Shown: positions 54,199-64,000, counted from the stretch's first letter. The stretch is 64,000 nucleotides of DNA from Pseudolysobacter antarcticus (GCF_004168365.1 NZ_CP035704.1:992001-1056000), one strand, 5' to 3'. Notes: generated by a model not told the origin, from the sequence alone. Translations and numbers: made by a program.

Positions 54199-55476
54199 TC
54201 AGGCGCCGGTTGGCTCCTTGCTGGTATTCGTTCGGACTAGCGTGCGCCAGATCGCTGGAGTGTATACCAAAGGTATCAGCCCGCTAGCGAGCCAGGCGGC
54301 GGCTCCCGCGATCATGCCGAAGCGCGGCGTCAGCCAGATCAGCAGCACGATCTGAACCGACAGAACCAAGGCGTTGAGGGTGCCGATCATGCCGTTGCGA
54401 TGCCAATTCAGCAGCAGTAGTCTGACGGGCGCGAAGACCACGTTCATCGTCACCGCGAGCATCAGCAGACGAAACGTCGATGCGCCCTTGGCTGCAAGTT
54501 CGGCGTCATGCAGCCACAAGGTGAGGGCGAGTTGCGGAAACGCCGCCAGGAGCAGGCTTGGCACCGCGATCAAAAGAACAGAAACCTTCAGTATGTCCGC
54601 CGCAACACGATGCGGCGAAGAAGCAGTCATCAGTCGCGGCAGGTAGGCGCGCTGAATCGGCATTTGCAGGCTGAACAAAGTCAGCATCGGAATACCGATC
54701 AGATAGTACAAGCCATACTCCTGCCCTGGCAGGGCAAGCGCCAGATAGCCGCGGTCGATCTGCGCTGTAACCAAACCGAGCAGAGCCGCCGCAGCAAAGC
54801 CGCGTACGTCGTGACGGCGCTCAGGCGGCGTCGCGACGGGTGCATCCGCCGACTCCCTGCGCACGTGGCGATAGTTGAGTGCGAACTCGATCGCCGACAC
54901 GAGCGCAAATGCGGCCATGTAGGTGTCCGCGCTGGCCTGCCAGAGAAGCAGCGCAGTTAATGCACAGGCGTGCTTGGCCAGAGTGAACATGGCCAGCCGC
55001 AGGTTCGCGAAGCGCTGCCGTTCCAGTCCGTTCCAATAGCCGATAGCCGCGTTGTTGGCGAATTGAAACAGGAATTGCAGAAGGGCTAGCCGCAGCGCCC
55101 AGAGCGTGTCGGCCGAGATCGGCTCGGATCGGGTCTGGCGATAATCGGCGATAATCGTCAGCGCAATCAATCCGGTCGCGAAGACGACTGCCGACGTGCC
55201 TGCGTATATCCGCAGGAAGCGCCGATACGTCCAGGTTGCCCCGGTGGAAGCGCGTGCGACGTCGCGCAGCATCAGTGGCCCCAGCATCATGTCGAGCGAG
55301 AACAGGACGCCTTGCAAGGTGAGACACAAGGCGACGCTACTCCAGCCGGAGCTGCCCAGCAGGTGCAGGTACCAAGGCACCACGACAATCGGGATCAAGG
55401 CCAGGAAGCCGACGTATCCGTAGTTCGAGACGAGGTTCTCGATGAGGCGACGTGTCGGCGGGGCTGGAATGCGCAT
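54199..55476 (-). CDS. Polysaccharide flippase, Wzx/MATE-like
   Basis: A 425-residue membrane protein with about 12 helices, without signal peptide. Early helices include NLVSNYGYVGFLALIPIVVV and PWYLHLLGSSGWSSVALCLT; the last are LIWLTPRFGMIAGAAAWLAS and GLIPLVYTPAIWRTLV. The alternating helices and the GIPMLTLFSLQMPIQRAYLP loop resemble the Wzx/oligosaccharide flippase family. It lies upstream of the GT39 gene in the same direction, so it may translocate the lipid-linked sugar made by the cluster. Confidence 0.78.
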   Translation of the reverse strand: MRIPAPPTRRLIENLVSNYGYVGFLALIPIVVVPWYLHLLGSSGWSSVALCLTLQGVLFSLDMMLGPLMLRDVARASTGATWTYRRFLRIYAGTSAVVFATGLIALTIIADYRQTRSEPISADTLWALRLALLQFLFQFANNAAIGYWNGLERQRFANLRLAMFTLAKHACALTALLLWQASADTYMAAFALVSAIEFALNYRHVRRESADAPVATPPERRHDVRGFAAAALLGLVTAQIDRGYLALALPGQEYGLYYLIGIPMLTLFSLQMPIQRAYLPRLMTASSPHRVAADILKVSVLLIAVPSLLLAAFPQLALTLWLHDAELAAKGASTFRLLMLAVTMNVVFAPVRLLLLNWHRNGMIGTLNALVLSVQIVLLIWLTPRFGMIAGAAAWLASGLIPLVYTPAIWRTLVRTNTSKEPTGA

Positions 55477-55820
55477 CAGTCTCGGGGTTGCTGGAATTAT
55501 CCGAGGATCGGCTTGTCCTTGAGGAATGCCAAGCGCGACGCGTGCTGTGGGGCGGTCGCCATTTTATCGTCCTCGCGGACGGCTCCGGCGATCAGTTCGA
55601 ACGGTATTCGATACCGGCGCTGCCCCCGCTTGCCCGGTTTTGATCGTAGATGAAAAGGTAGTGCAGCGCAATCAGCGTCTCCCGGCTACTGCAGTGGATG
55701 CTCGTGTTTGGCGTGTGATTGTCAGAGGCTACGCATGACCGGGCTAGCGAGCCAAAGACAAAGTCCGGCGAGCTGCGACACATGCATTGAGCTTATTCGT
55801 GCATGCGGTGACCTCGAGCA
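55477..55820. other. Non-coding stretch between the flippase gene and the esterase pseudogene
   Basis: A 344-base region. Short frames here do not resemble proteins, and no RNA gene or repeat is recognised. It presumably carries the promoter of the flippase gene; I see no sure promoter elements. Confidence 0.5.
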
Positions 55821-56922
55821 TCAAAACTTCGTTGCGCTTCCGTGCGACGGAGGCTGAACCTGCAGATCGAGGCGATGTGCCAATTCGATACTTGTAGGCG
55901 CGGCCAAGCCACCATAGGCGAGATCGACGTCGATAAGTCGCTTCATCGCCGCGTCCGTTTTTCCTGCTTCGGTCTGTGACTGCACGTTAGCCAGTTTGCG
56001 GCGTATTTCTTCGTTGCGCTGCCGGCGACGTTCGGCGAGTTCGGTGCGCGGTGCTGTCGGCATTTCCAGAGCACTCAACGCGTGATCCAGCGTTGCCGCA
56101 TCGACTGGCGCGTGACCGAGATTGCGCATCGGTGTAATCACGATGTCGGTGATGCAAAGGGCGCGCGCGGAATCGCGGCTATGCGCATCGGTGACCAGGT
56201 TGGTATCGTCCTGGGTGCCGGTCGCGTAGACGAGGCGAGTGTGCTCCTCGAAGCGCTGAAACAGCGTCTGCGGCGGCAACGGCAGAATGTCACTGCCGAA
56301 TCGGTCGCTGCCCGCATTCAGCAGCGCACCAGCGAAGACTTCGGGATACGCGAGTGCCGATGCGCAAGGCCACGCGCGATCCGCCTGACAATCCGCCGAT
56401 GTACACACGCGAGCGATCCACGGTGTAGCGCCGGGCGATATTTTCGTAAGCGCTCAGCGCGAGCGGGATGCGGCGTTCCAGCACATTTCGATCGTTGCCT
56501 GAGTTCGATGCCGTGATCGCGATCACGCCGTGTTTGTCGAATTCGGGCAACCAGCGCGGCGGGAATTTCGCCTTGTCCCATGGCAGGATAAAAACCAGCA
56601 AACCATAGCCGCCAGCGGGTTTGTCGCCCTTGGGAATGTAGACGGTGAAGCGCTCTTGCGCCAGAGTGATGCTCTGCTCGACCAGCGTTTGTTCCGAGGT
56701 GGCGATCTTGTCGTGCATGCGCTCGTTCCAGAGCGGACTCATCAAACGCCCGAGCATTTCCTCGCTACTGGCCAGCGGCGAGTACAGATCGAAAACGACA
56801 TCGCTGTGCAGGCCCGGTGGCAGCACCGCAACCACAGCAGCAGGCATCGATTGTCCATGCGCCATGGCGCTGCCGAAGGCGAGCAGGGCCAACATCACGA
56901 GCCTCGGCAGCGAGGTCAGCAC
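55821..56922 (-). pseudogene. Secreted esterase / PHB-depolymerase-like hydrolase, broken by a frameshift
   Basis: Two overlapping frames on the minus strand encode the halves of one protein. The N-terminal half (start near 56922, or ATG 56895) has a signal peptide, a central ERFTVYIPKGDKPAGGYGLL with IPLALSAYENIARRY, and the nucleophile elbow YIGGLSGGSRVALRI. From about 56350 the match continues in the other frame: ALAYPEVFAGALLNAGSD, then EEHTRLVYATGTQDD and the C-terminus. A frameshift at about 56345-56370 separates them. It is a pseudogene or a sequencing error; no slippery site is obvious. It lies 11 bases after the iorB-like gene. Confidence 0.75.
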
Positions 56923-56933
56923 TTGCGTGTCCG

Positions 56934-59189
56934 CTACAAGACCTTCTTGAGCTGATCGCCGATCGGCAGCGTGCGGATGCGGAAGCCGGTTGCGGCAAAA
57001 ATCGCGTTGGTCAGCGCCGGCAACGCGCTCGGCACGCCCATCTCGCCGGCACCAGATGGATCCTTGTCCGAAGGCGCAATCACTACCTCGACATTCTCCG
57101 GCGCCTGCGCCATGCGCAGCAGCGGATAGTCGTTGAAGTTGCTCTGCTGCACCTGGCCGTCTTTGACTGTGATACCGAGCTTGATCGCGGTCGACAGACC
57201 ATCGATCGTGCCGCCCATCATCTGCGCTTCGACGCCTAGCGGATTCACCACACGACCGACATCGACCACACACACCGCGCGATGGATCACGATCGTACCG
57301 TCGATCGCCGATACCTCGAACGCATGCGCGGCATACCCACCAAACGTGAAATGACAGGCGATGCCGAGACCGTGATCCTTGTCCGGCTTGCGACCCCAGC
57401 CGATTTTTTCGGCGCAGACTTTCAGCACATTGGCGAGACGACCGGTATCGAACTTCGGGCCACCGTGGCCAGCGTAACTTAGTTCGCGCGGTGCGCCGAG
57501 CATTTTCAGGCGCAGTGCGACCGGATCCTGCTTCAGCTCGACCGCCAGTTCATCGATGAAACTCTGCACCGCGAACGCATGGAACGTATGCAGCGGCGCG
57601 CGCCACCAACCACGTGGCATGCCCGAGGCGATCGGATAAAAGGTCTTCTCCAGATTCGCGATCAGCTGCGCCGGGAAATCGTCCGGTTCGAGACAGCCCG
57701 TGTAGATCGGACTGTCCTTCATGCCGGCGTCGCGGTAGGTGCGCGGCGTGGCGGCGCAACGATGGGTGAAGCCGGTGATTTCCTTTTTCTTGTCGAGCGT
57801 GGCGACCAGGTGATGCACGCCGAACGGGCGATAAAAATCGTGCGCGATATCGTCTTCGCGCGTCCAGATCAGCTTGACCGGTTTGCCGACCGCTTTCGCG
57901 ATCAACACCGCTTCGGCGACAAAATCGTTTTTCAAACGTCGCCCGAAACCGCCACCGGCACGCGTCATGCGGATCTCGATCTTGTCGCGCGGAATGCCGG
58001 TCAACTGGCTGATGATTTGCGACGCACCGCTCGGGCTTTGCAGCGACGAAATCAGCAGTGCGTGATCGACTTCGATCTTGATCAGTGCGTTCGGCGGTTC
58101 CATCGTCGCGTGCGCGAGAAACGGCACCTGATAACGCGCTTCGAAAACCTTTTTCGCATCCTTGCGCGCCTTGGCGAAATCGCCGTCACTGCGCACTTTT
58201 ACGCCATCATCGCCGCGCAGCAATTCTGCCGCCTTGGCTTCGAGCGCGGCGCTGGATTCGCTGGCCCACGGGCCGGGCGTCCAGGTCACTTTCAGTGCTT
58301 GTCGGCCCTTGATCGCGGCCCAGGTATTTTCCGCGATCACTGCAATGCCGGTGGCGAGCTGGCCAGTGATCGGCTCGTCGGGTTTCGGACCGGCCAGGCG
58401 GATCACGTCCTTGACGCCCGGCACCTTGCGCGCCTCGCTGTCGTCGAGCGTGTCGATATCGCCATCCATATGCGGGCAACGCAACACCACGGCGAACAAC
58501 GCGCCGGCCATATAAGCGTCTATTCCAAATTCGGCGCGACCGGTGACGATCGCCGGGCCGTCGGCGGTCAAGGTCGGTTTGCCGATCACGCGAAACTGGT
58601 CGGGATTTTTCAACGCCACCGGTTCGGTCGGCGGATCGATCTTCGCGGCCGCAGCGGCGAGCTGGCCGTAACTCGCGCGGCGACCAGTCTGCGCAATCAC
58701 GAATCCGGCCTCGGTACGCAACTGATCCAGCGGTAATTGCCAGTCGCTCGCGGCGGCTTGCAGCAACAGCCAGCGTGCGGTCGCGCCGGCCTGACGCAAA
58801 TCTTTCCAGCCCTGCGGAATACTGTCGCTGCCGCCAGCGCCCTGGCTGCCGTATTTGTTGCCCGGGCCTTTGTCGGTTTCGATGTAGCCGTACGGCAACT
58901 GCTCGACCTTGACCTGCGCCCAATCGACATCGAGTTCTTCGGCGATCAGCATCGGCAGCGAAGTAATTACGCCTTGGCCGATTTCGCAGCCGCGCGCGCC
59001 GATCGTGATGCGGTTGTCGGCGCTGATGCGCACGAACGGACCGAGCTGTTCGGCGACACCACCGCGCAGTTCCAGCGGCAGGTCAGATTGCGCCGCCAGC
59101 GCCGAGCGCCAGCCGACGATCAACGCGCCAGACGCGCCAGCCATAACACTCAGAAAATGCCGCCGCGAATCGTTGATGCGGGCACTCAC
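56934..59189 (-). CDS. Molybdopterin-dependent oxidoreductase, IorB-like (xanthine dehydrogenase family)
   Basis: A 751-residue large subunit of a molybdenum hydroxylase like isoquinoline 1-oxidoreductase (IorB). It is read from a GTG overlapping the iorA-like stop. A Tat signal ([14 protein letters not shown]) is at the N-terminus. Cofactor segments include [20 protein letters not shown], the pterin loop [36 protein letters not shown] at about residue 415, [20 protein letters not shown] at about 520 and [18 protein letters not shown] near the end. It likely oxidises an aldehyde or N-heterocycle in the periplasm; the substrate is unknown. Confidence 0.88.
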   Translation of the reverse strand: MSARINDSRRHFLSVMAGASGALIVGWRSALAAQSDLPLELRGGVAEQLGPFVRISADNRITIGARGCEIGQGVITSLPMLIAEELDVDWAQVKVEQLPYGYIETDKGPGNKYGSQGAGGSDSIPQGWKDLRQAGATARWLLLQAAASDWQLPLDQLRTEAGFVIAQTGRRASYGQLAAAAAKIDPPTEPVALKNPDQFRVIGKPTLTADGPAIVTGRAEFGIDAYMAGALFAVVLRCPHMDGDIDTLDDSEARKVPGVKDVIRLAGPKPDEPITGQLATGIAVIAENTWAAIKGRQALKVTWTPGPWASESSAALEAKAAELLRGDDGVKVRSDGDFAKARKDAKKVFEARYQVPFLAHATMEPPNALIKIEVDHALLISSLQSPSGASQIISQLTGIPRDKIEIRMTRAGGGFGRRLKNDFVAEAVLIAKAVGKPVKLIWTREDDIAHDFYRPFGVHHLVATLDKKKEITGFTHRCAATPRTYRDAGMKDSPIYTGCLEPDDFPAQLIANLEKTFYPIASGMPRGWWRAPLHTFHAFAVQSFIDELAVELKQDPVALRLKMLGAPRELSYAGHGGPKFDTGRLANVLKVCAEKIGWGRKPDKDHGLGIACHFTFGGYAAHAFEVSAIDGTIVIHRAVCVVDVGRVVNPLGVEAQMMGGTIDGLSTAIKLGITVKDGQVQQSNFNDYPLLRMAQAPENVEVVIAPSDKDPSGAGEMGVPSALPALTNAIFAATGFRIRTLPIGDQLKKVL

Positions 59190-59716
59190 TTGCTTGCTCC
59201 GTGCATCAGTTCGGCGGCGCGCTTGATCGCCTGGCGAATGCGCGGATAGGTGCCGCAGCGGCACAGGTTGCTGATGCGGTTGATGTCGGCATCGTTCGGT
59301 TTCGGCGTGCGTTTGAGCAGATCCACCGCCGCCATGATCTGGCCAGCTTGGCAATAACCGCATTGCGCGACGTCAGCTTCGATCCATGCGCGTTGCACCG
59401 GATGCAGCGCATCGCCAGTCGCGAGGCCTTCGATGGTGACGATATCGTGGCCGGTCGCCGCGCTGATCGGCGTGAGGCACGAACGTTGCGCCTTGCCATC
59501 GACCAACACCGTGCACGCGCCGCACGCGCCGATGCCGCAACCGAACTTGGTGCCGGTCAGGCGCAGCGTATCGCGCAGAAACCACAGCAGCGGCATGCTC
59601 GGATCACCGCCGTGGAAAAACGGCTTGCCGTTGATGCGCAGCGGCAGCGATTTGTCGTCATCGGCAACGAACGGCACGCTGGTCGTGCGTGCGCTATCGA
59701 TCGGGGTATCTTGCAT
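59186..59716 (-). CDS. (2Fe-2S)-binding subunit, IorA-like
   Basis: The 176-residue iron-sulfur subunit of the molybdenum hydroxylase. The plant-ferredoxin cluster motif is [20 protein letters not shown] with the fourth Cys in SCLTPI. The second cluster motif is [18 protein letters not shown] plus [16 protein letters not shown]. It lacks a signal peptide, so it presumably hitches on the Tat-exported large subunit. The order iorA-iorB with a GTGA overlap is the standard two-gene arrangement; no cytochrome or maturation gene follows. Confidence 0.92.
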   Translation of the reverse strand: MQDTPIDSARTTSVPFVADDDKSLPLRINGKPFFHGGDPSMPLLWFLRDTLRLTGTKFGCGIGACGACTVLVDGKAQRSCLTPISAATGHDIVTIEGLATGDALHPVQRAWIEADVAQCGYCQAGQIMAAVDLLKRTPKPNDADINRISNLCRCGTYPRIRQAIKRAAELMHGASK

Positions 59717-59893
59717 GCGTCATCTCCGGCTGGCACGGCTGTGGCACTGATTCCCTCCACAGCAGGTAGACGCTAATTGTCGCATTCCCGCTGGTTGCCT
59801 GCACATCGTTGCTGCTTGTTTTTTTGCAGCGCACAAGCACAATGGACGGATCAGTGCGCCCGCGCTGACACTCCCCGGGATGCAACTCTTACC

Positions 59894-62506
59894 GTGACAG
59901 CGACAAATACCGCGCCGTTATCCGCCGAAGCGCCATGGATAGTCATCAAATTTGGTGGAACCAGCGTATCCAAACGCGAGCGCTGGGACAATATTCGTGG
60001 AATTGCAGCGCAGCATCTGGCGCGCGGAAAACGCGTGCTGATCGTGGTTTCAGCGCTGTCGGGCATGACCGACAAACTCAAAAGCATCGCCGAGTCACGC
60101 GGCAATAGCGCGGCACCGGCGCTCGCGCACAGCGAAATTCTCGCGCGTCATGCAGCGATGCTGGCCGAACTCGATCTCGCGCCCGAGGTGTTGCACGACT
60201 GGCTCGACCAACTCGATGGACTGGTGAATGCGCCGGATCGCGAGTCGGTGGCGCTGAGCTGGCAGGCGCAGGTATTGTCGCTTGGCGAGCTGCTATCGAG
60301 CACGCTCGGCGCGGCTTATCTCAATGCGAGCGGACTCGCGACGAACTGGCTTGATGCGCGCGCGCATCTGCGTGCCGAAGCGCTGCCGAACCAGAACGCA
60401 TGGGGGCGTTATCTGTCCGCATCGGTGCCAACCTCGCCGGATGCGGTCTTCACCAGCGCACTCGCCAAGCAGGGTGAAGTTTTTATCACCCAGGGATTCA
60501 TGGCGCGCAATGCCGATGGCGAAACGGTGATCCTCGGCCGTGGCGGTTCGGATACGTCGGCGGCATATTTCGGCGCACTGCTGAAGGCCGAAAAAGTCGA
60601 AATCTGGACCGACGTCTGCGGCATGTTCAGCGCCAATCCGCGCCAAGTTGCAGCGGCGCGATTGCTCGGTCGTCTCGATTACGAAGAGGCGCAGGAAATC
60701 GCCACCACCGGCGCCAAAGTATTGCATCCGCGTTGCCTGAATCCGCTGCGTGAGGCGCAGGTGCCGCTGCTGATCAAGGACACGAATCGGCCGGAATTGG
60801 CCGGCACCGAAATCAGCATCGCACCCGCGCACGCGGCGCCGAGCATCAAGGCGATCAGCTCGCGTTCCGGCATCACGCTGGTATCGATGGAATCGATTGG
60901 CATGTGGCAGCAGGTCGGTTTTCTGTCCGACCTGTTTGCAATTTTCAAACATCACGGCTTGTCGATAGACCTGATTTCCACTGCTGAAACCAACGTCACG
61001 GTATCGCTCGATCCGAGTGAAAATCTGCTGAGTTCCGACGTGCTTTCCGCGCTGTGCGCCGACCTCGCGCAAGTGTGCCGGGTCAAGGTGATCACGCCGT
61101 GCGCGGCGATCACGTTGGTCGGGCGCGGCATCCGTTCGCTGATGCACAAATTATCCGGCGTGCTTGCCGAGTTCGGCAGCTTGCGTGTGCATCAGCTGAC
61201 GCAATCATCGAACAATCTCAACCTCACTTTTGTCGTCGATGAAGACGTTGCGGTCGGCCTCGTGCCGCGGCTGCACGCATTATTGATCAAGGCCGAGGCG
61301 ATGCGTATCAGTGATCCGGCGGTGTTCGGTCCGAGCTGGCGCGAGTTGTACGCCGACAACGCGGCGCAAACGCGCGCGTTGCCGTGGTGGATGGCCAAAC
61401 GCGAGGCGCTGCTCGCGCTTGCTGCGGGTGATACGCCGCGATATGTCTACGACCGCGACAATGTGCGCTTGCAGGCGCAATCACTGCGTGCGTTCGGCGC
61501 GGTCGACGAATGGTTTTACGCGATCAAGGCAAATCCGCATCCCGCTGTGCTCGCTGAACTCGTGCAGCAAGGTTTTGGCCTCGAATGCGTATCGCTGCCC
61601 GAGCTTACTGCGGTGCGCGCCGCGCAGCCCGATCTGCCGTTGCAAAAGATTCTGTTCACGCCGAATTTCGCGCCGCGCGAAGAATACGCCGCAGCGCGTG
61701 CGATGGGCGTGCGCATCACGCTCGACAACCTGCATCCGCTTGCATTTTGGGGCGACATTTTTGCCGGCGGCGAAATCATTCTGCGCGTCGATCTCGGCGT
61801 CGGTCGTGGCCATCACGACAAGGTCAAGACCGGTGGCGCGCAATCCAAGTTCGGCCTGTCGCTCGATGAATTGCCGGAGTTCCGTCGCCTCGCCGCGCAG
61901 CACGGCGTGCGCGTGGTCGGCCTGCACGCGCATCTCGGTTCGGGCATTCTCGATCACGGCCATTGGCGCGAGGTTTACGCGCAACTCGCGAGCCTGGCCG
62001 AACCGTTCGGCACGGTCGAGTTGTTGAACATCGGCGGTGGCCTCGGCGTGCCGGCACGCGCTGATGAAACGCCGCTGGATCTGGCAGCATTTGGCGCAAC
62101 CCTGGCCGAGATCAAGGCCGCGTATCCGCAATATCGCCTGTGGCTCGAACCCGGCCGTTATCTGGTTGCCGATGCCGGTGTGTTGCTCGCGCGCGTGACC
62201 CAGCTCAAGCGCAAGGGCGACTTCCACTACGTCGGTATCGACGCTGGCATGAACTCGTTATTGCGTCCAGCGCTGTACGAGGCGTATCACGAAATCGTCA
62301 ATCTCACACGGCTGGATAAACCGGCCGACACGCTTTATCAAGTGGTCGGGCCGATCTGCGAATCCGGCGATGTGCTTGGCAATAATCGTTGCCTGCCGCA
62401 GACCTTTGAAGGCGACGTTTTGCTGATCGCGCAGACCGGCGCATACGGTGCGGTGATGGGCTCGCGTTACAATCTGCGTGAGCCTGCTGCGGAAATCGTG
62501 TTGTGA
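59894..62506 (+). CDS. lysAC: Bifunctional aspartate kinase / diaminopimelate decarboxylase
   Basis: A fusion of LysC and LysA, the first and last steps of lysine synthesis, in 870 residues from a GTG at 59894. The N-terminal aspartokinase has WIVIKFGGTSVSKRERWDNI, VSALSGMTDKLK, GRGGSDTSAAYFGALLKA, and ACT-like regions (residues about 310-470). From about residue 510 the decarboxylase has YVYDRDNVRLQAQSLRAF, the PLP-Lys motif WFYAIKANPHPAVL, LGVGRGHHDKVKTGGAQSKF, GLHAHLGSG, LNIGGGLGVPA and VGPICESGDVLG. The fusion is known in Xanthomonadales. DAP itself feeds peptidoglycan, and murL lies downstream. Confidence 0.95.
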   Translation: MTATNTAPLSAEAPWIVIKFGGTSVSKRERWDNIRGIAAQHLARGKRVLIVVSALSGMTDKLKSIAESRGNSAAPALAHSEILARHAAMLAELDLAPEVLHDWLDQLDGLVNAPDRESVALSWQAQVLSLGELLSSTLGAAYLNASGLATNWLDARAHLRAEALPNQNAWGRYLSASVPTSPDAVFTSALAKQGEVFITQGFMARNADGETVILGRGGSDTSAAYFGALLKAEKVEIWTDVCGMFSANPRQVAAARLLGRLDYEEAQEIATTGAKVLHPRCLNPLREAQVPLLIKDTNRPELAGTEISIAPAHAAPSIKAISSRSGITLVSMESIGMWQQVGFLSDLFAIFKHHGLSIDLISTAETNVTVSLDPSENLLSSDVLSALCADLAQVCRVKVITPCAAITLVGRGIRSLMHKLSGVLAEFGSLRVHQLTQSSNNLNLTFVVDEDVAVGLVPRLHALLIKAEAMRISDPAVFGPSWRELYADNAAQTRALPWWMAKREALLALAAGDTPRYVYDRDNVRLQAQSLRAFGAVDEWFYAIKANPHPAVLAELVQQGFGLECVSLPELTAVRAAQPDLPLQKILFTPNFAPREEYAAARAMGVRITLDNLHPLAFWGDIFAGGEIILRVDLGVGRGHHDKVKTGGAQSKFGLSLDELPEFRRLAAQHGVRVVGLHAHLGSGILDHGHWREVYAQLASLAEPFGTVELLNIGGGLGVPARADETPLDLAAFGATLAEIKAAYPQYRLWLEPGRYLVADAGVLLARVTQLKRKGDFHYVGIDAGMNSLLRPALYEAYHEIVNLTRLDKPADTLYQVVGPICESGDVLGNNRCLPQTFEGDVLLIAQTGAYGAVMGSRYNLREPAAEIVL

Positions 62507-62561
62507 ATAAATGCCCTGATCTATTGCCTGCGTTGCGGCATGTTTGTTTTTGGAGTGAGCT

Positions 62562-63908
62562 GTGTTGTTGAATGATCCATGCCAGGCCGCGACCTTCCGT
62601 TTTGTCGGTTGCAGCTTCGATGCGAGCAGCGGCGAGGCGCAGTTGCGATATGCGTTCGACGATGGCGCGGAGCTGATCGAACGCATTGTTTTCCCCGAAG
62701 CGCCGACGCTCGATCCAGCGCGTCGCGCCGCGTTCGACGCTGCCTTGAAATTGCTGCACCTGATCGCTGGCGTGAGTTATTTCAAGGCTGGCGTACCCGC
62801 GCAAATCCGCGTCGAAAAATATGCGATCGACCGCGACACCGCTGACTTGCTCGACGAGTTGTACCTGCAAGGTCTGGGCGAATTCGCGTATCAGAATAAA
62901 CTCGACTTGCGCGGAAAAATCCGCTTTCCGGTAGGCGCCGAAAACGCAACGGCGGCAGTTTCTTGCGGATTGCCGCGGCGCAGTTTGGTGCCGATCGGCG
63001 GCGGCAAGGATTCGCTGGTGTCGGTCGAGCTGCTCAAAAAAATCGGCGAACCAGCGACCGCCGTGTGGGTCGGTAATTCAGCGTTGATCGCGGCATGCGC
63101 GCAGGCTACGGGTTTGCCGATGTTGAACATCCAACGCCAGATTGCACCGGAGTTGTTCGAGCTGAATCGGCAGGGTGCGTGGAACGGCCACATTCCGGTC
63201 ACGGCGATTAATTCGGCGATTCTTGTAGTCGCTGCAATCCTGTACGGCTTTGATGCCATCGCGTTTTCCAACGAGCATTCCGCGTCTAGCGCCACGCTCG
63301 AATACGACGGTCAGGCGATCAATCATCAGTGGAGCAAGAGTTTCACGTTCGAGCGTCGGCTGCACACGTATCTGCAATCGCATGTTGCTGCCGATCTCGA
63401 TTATTTCTCGTTGCTGCGGCCGTTGTCCGAGCTTGCAGTGACGAAGCGATTTGCGCATCTCACGCAATATCACGCGCTGTTTTCGAGCTGCAATCGCAAC
63501 TTCCGCATCCTCGGCACGCGACCGGCGGATCGCTGGTGCGGACAATGTCCGAAATGTCATTTTGTATTCCTCGCCCTCGCGCCGTTCTGCACCAAACCGC
63601 AACTCGTGCAGATTTTCGGGCGCAACCTGCTCGATGATGAAAGTCAGACCGCCGGCTTCGATGCGCTGCTTGAATATCGCCATCACAAGCCGTTCGAATG
63701 CGTCGGCGAAGGTCGCGAATCGCGCGCAGCAATGTACACGCTGAGCCAGCGCGCAGAGTGGCGCGAAGATGCGATCGTGCAACGTTTTACGCACGAGATT
63801 CTGCCGCAGCTCGATGTGACGGCGCTCGCGCTTGCACCGTTGCTGCAGCCAGCGGCGGAACATTTGTTGCCGGCGCGCTTGACGGCGGTACTCGATGCGT
63901 CTGGCTGA
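62562..63908 (+). CDS. murL: UDP-MurNAc-L-Ala-L-Glu epimerase MurL
   Basis: MurL converts the terminal L-Glu of UDP-MurNAc-L-Ala-L-Glu to D-Glu, in place of the MurI/MurD route, as shown in Xanthomonas oryzae. The protein has 448 residues from a GTG with a TGGAGTGAG site. Diagnostic features are the PP-loop-type SLVPIGGGKDSLVSVELLKK (ATP use), FSNEHSASSATLEYDGQAIN with the following NHQWSKSFTFE, and the four-Cys zinc-like cluster region RWCGQCPKCHFVFLALAPFC. It overlaps murD2 by 14 bases, as expected for the pair. Confidence 0.93.
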   Translation: MLLNDPCQAATFRFVGCSFDASSGEAQLRYAFDDGAELIERIVFPEAPTLDPARRAAFDAALKLLHLIAGVSYFKAGVPAQIRVEKYAIDRDTADLLDELYLQGLGEFAYQNKLDLRGKIRFPVGAENATAAVSCGLPRRSLVPIGGGKDSLVSVELLKKIGEPATAVWVGNSALIAACAQATGLPMLNIQRQIAPELFELNRQGAWNGHIPVTAINSAILVVAAILYGFDAIAFSNEHSASSATLEYDGQAINHQWSKSFTFERRLHTYLQSHVAADLDYFSLLRPLSELAVTKRFAHLTQYHALFSSCNRNFRILGTRPADRWCGQCPKCHFVFLALAPFCTKPQLVQIFGRNLLDDESQTAGFDALLEYRHHKPFECVGEGRESRAAMYTLSQRAEWREDAIVQRFTHEILPQLDVTALALAPLLQPAAEHLLPARLTAVLDASG

Positions 63909-64000
63909 ACTCGCCGGCAAGCGTGTTGCGATCTGGGGTTACGGTCGTGAAGGTCGTGCCGCGCTGAATCTGTTGCGCCAGCGTTTTCCGCAACAACGAT
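63895..64000 (+). CDS. murD2: UDP-MurNAc-L-alanine--L-glutamate ligase MurD2, N-terminal part (runs off the window)
   Basis: The first 35 residues of a Mur ligase, starting MRLAELAGKRVAIWGYGREG, then RAALNLLRQRFP. The G-x-G-x-x-G nucleotide-binding loop (WGYGREGRAA) fits MurD-type N-terminal domains. Position directly after murL identifies it as the L-Glu-specific MurD2 rather than classical MurD; this rests on the known murD2-murL pairing because the sequence is cut. Start and murL end overlap by 14 bases. Confidence 0.85.
   Translation, partial: MRLAELAGKRVAIWGYGREGRAALNLLRQRFPQQR

Overview
The window comes from a GC-rich gammaproteobacterium, most likely Xanthomonadales (a Rhodanobacteraceae/Xanthomonadaceae relative). 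Three things point there: a fused aspartokinase-diaminopimelate decarboxylase gene, a MurL/MurD2-type muropeptide epimerase and ligase pair, and the gammaproteobacterial gene orders kdsD-kdsC-lptC-lptA-lptB-rpoN, ibaG-murA and purN-purM/DUF2066. The assignment is inferred from gene content only. I found no rRNA, tRNA, CRISPR array, insertion sequence or prophage. Coding density is high, and many long antisense ORFs are GC-driven shadows.

Layout. 1-5578 (minus): the Kdo/LPS-export block kdsD, kdsC, lptC, lptA, lptB, then a secreted lamin-tail protein, then the start of rpoN. 5788-7297 (plus): ibaG and murA, closed by a bidirectional terminator. 7366-9879 (minus): DUF3108, purN, purM. 10072-13252 (plus): DUF2066, a CDP-alcohol phosphatidyltransferase, an AI-2E/PerM permease and hda. 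13359-17943 (minus): a large secreted PHP-type hydrolase with tandem Ig-like repeats, then the cell-wall recycling pair murU and amgK. 18107-24814 (plus): a complete suf operon (Rrf2 regulator, sufB, sufC, sufD, sufS, sufU and a GNAT) behind a perfect palindrome; a small gene and the wreck of a nucleotidyltransferase-like gene sit between sufB and sufC. 25105-29129 (plus): a very large secreted subtilisin-like protein with an altered triad and a secreted protein ending in a DGFE-type tag. 29192-30078 (minus): lepB and a small conserved-looking protein.

30328-35007 (plus) is the most interesting unit. A Fur-box-like sequence precedes a tight five-gene operon: a di-haem cytochrome, an outer-membrane porin, a periplasmic FMN-binding protein, its flavinyltransferase ApbE, and a four-helix membrane protein with haem-ligand-like histidines. 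I read it as a candidate iron-regulated trans-periplasmic electron-transfer system. 35023-49164 is mixed housekeeping and accessory content: HutD, SET, LysR and LysE proteins, an M20 peptidase with a metal-binding-like tail, LpxO, DUF2058, RNase T2, a CPA2 antiporter, an EF-G-like GTPase that ends after domain III, and small secreted proteins. 49393-55476 is a surface-glycan cluster: three soluble glycosyltransferases, a membrane glycosyltransferase and a flippase. 55821-59716 (minus): a frameshifted secreted esterase and an IorAB-type molybdenum hydroxylase. 59894-64000 (plus): the LysC-LysA fusion, murL and the start of murD2, linking DAP supply to D-Glu formation on the muropeptide.

All calls rest on reading motifs and gene order; no database or structure search was run.
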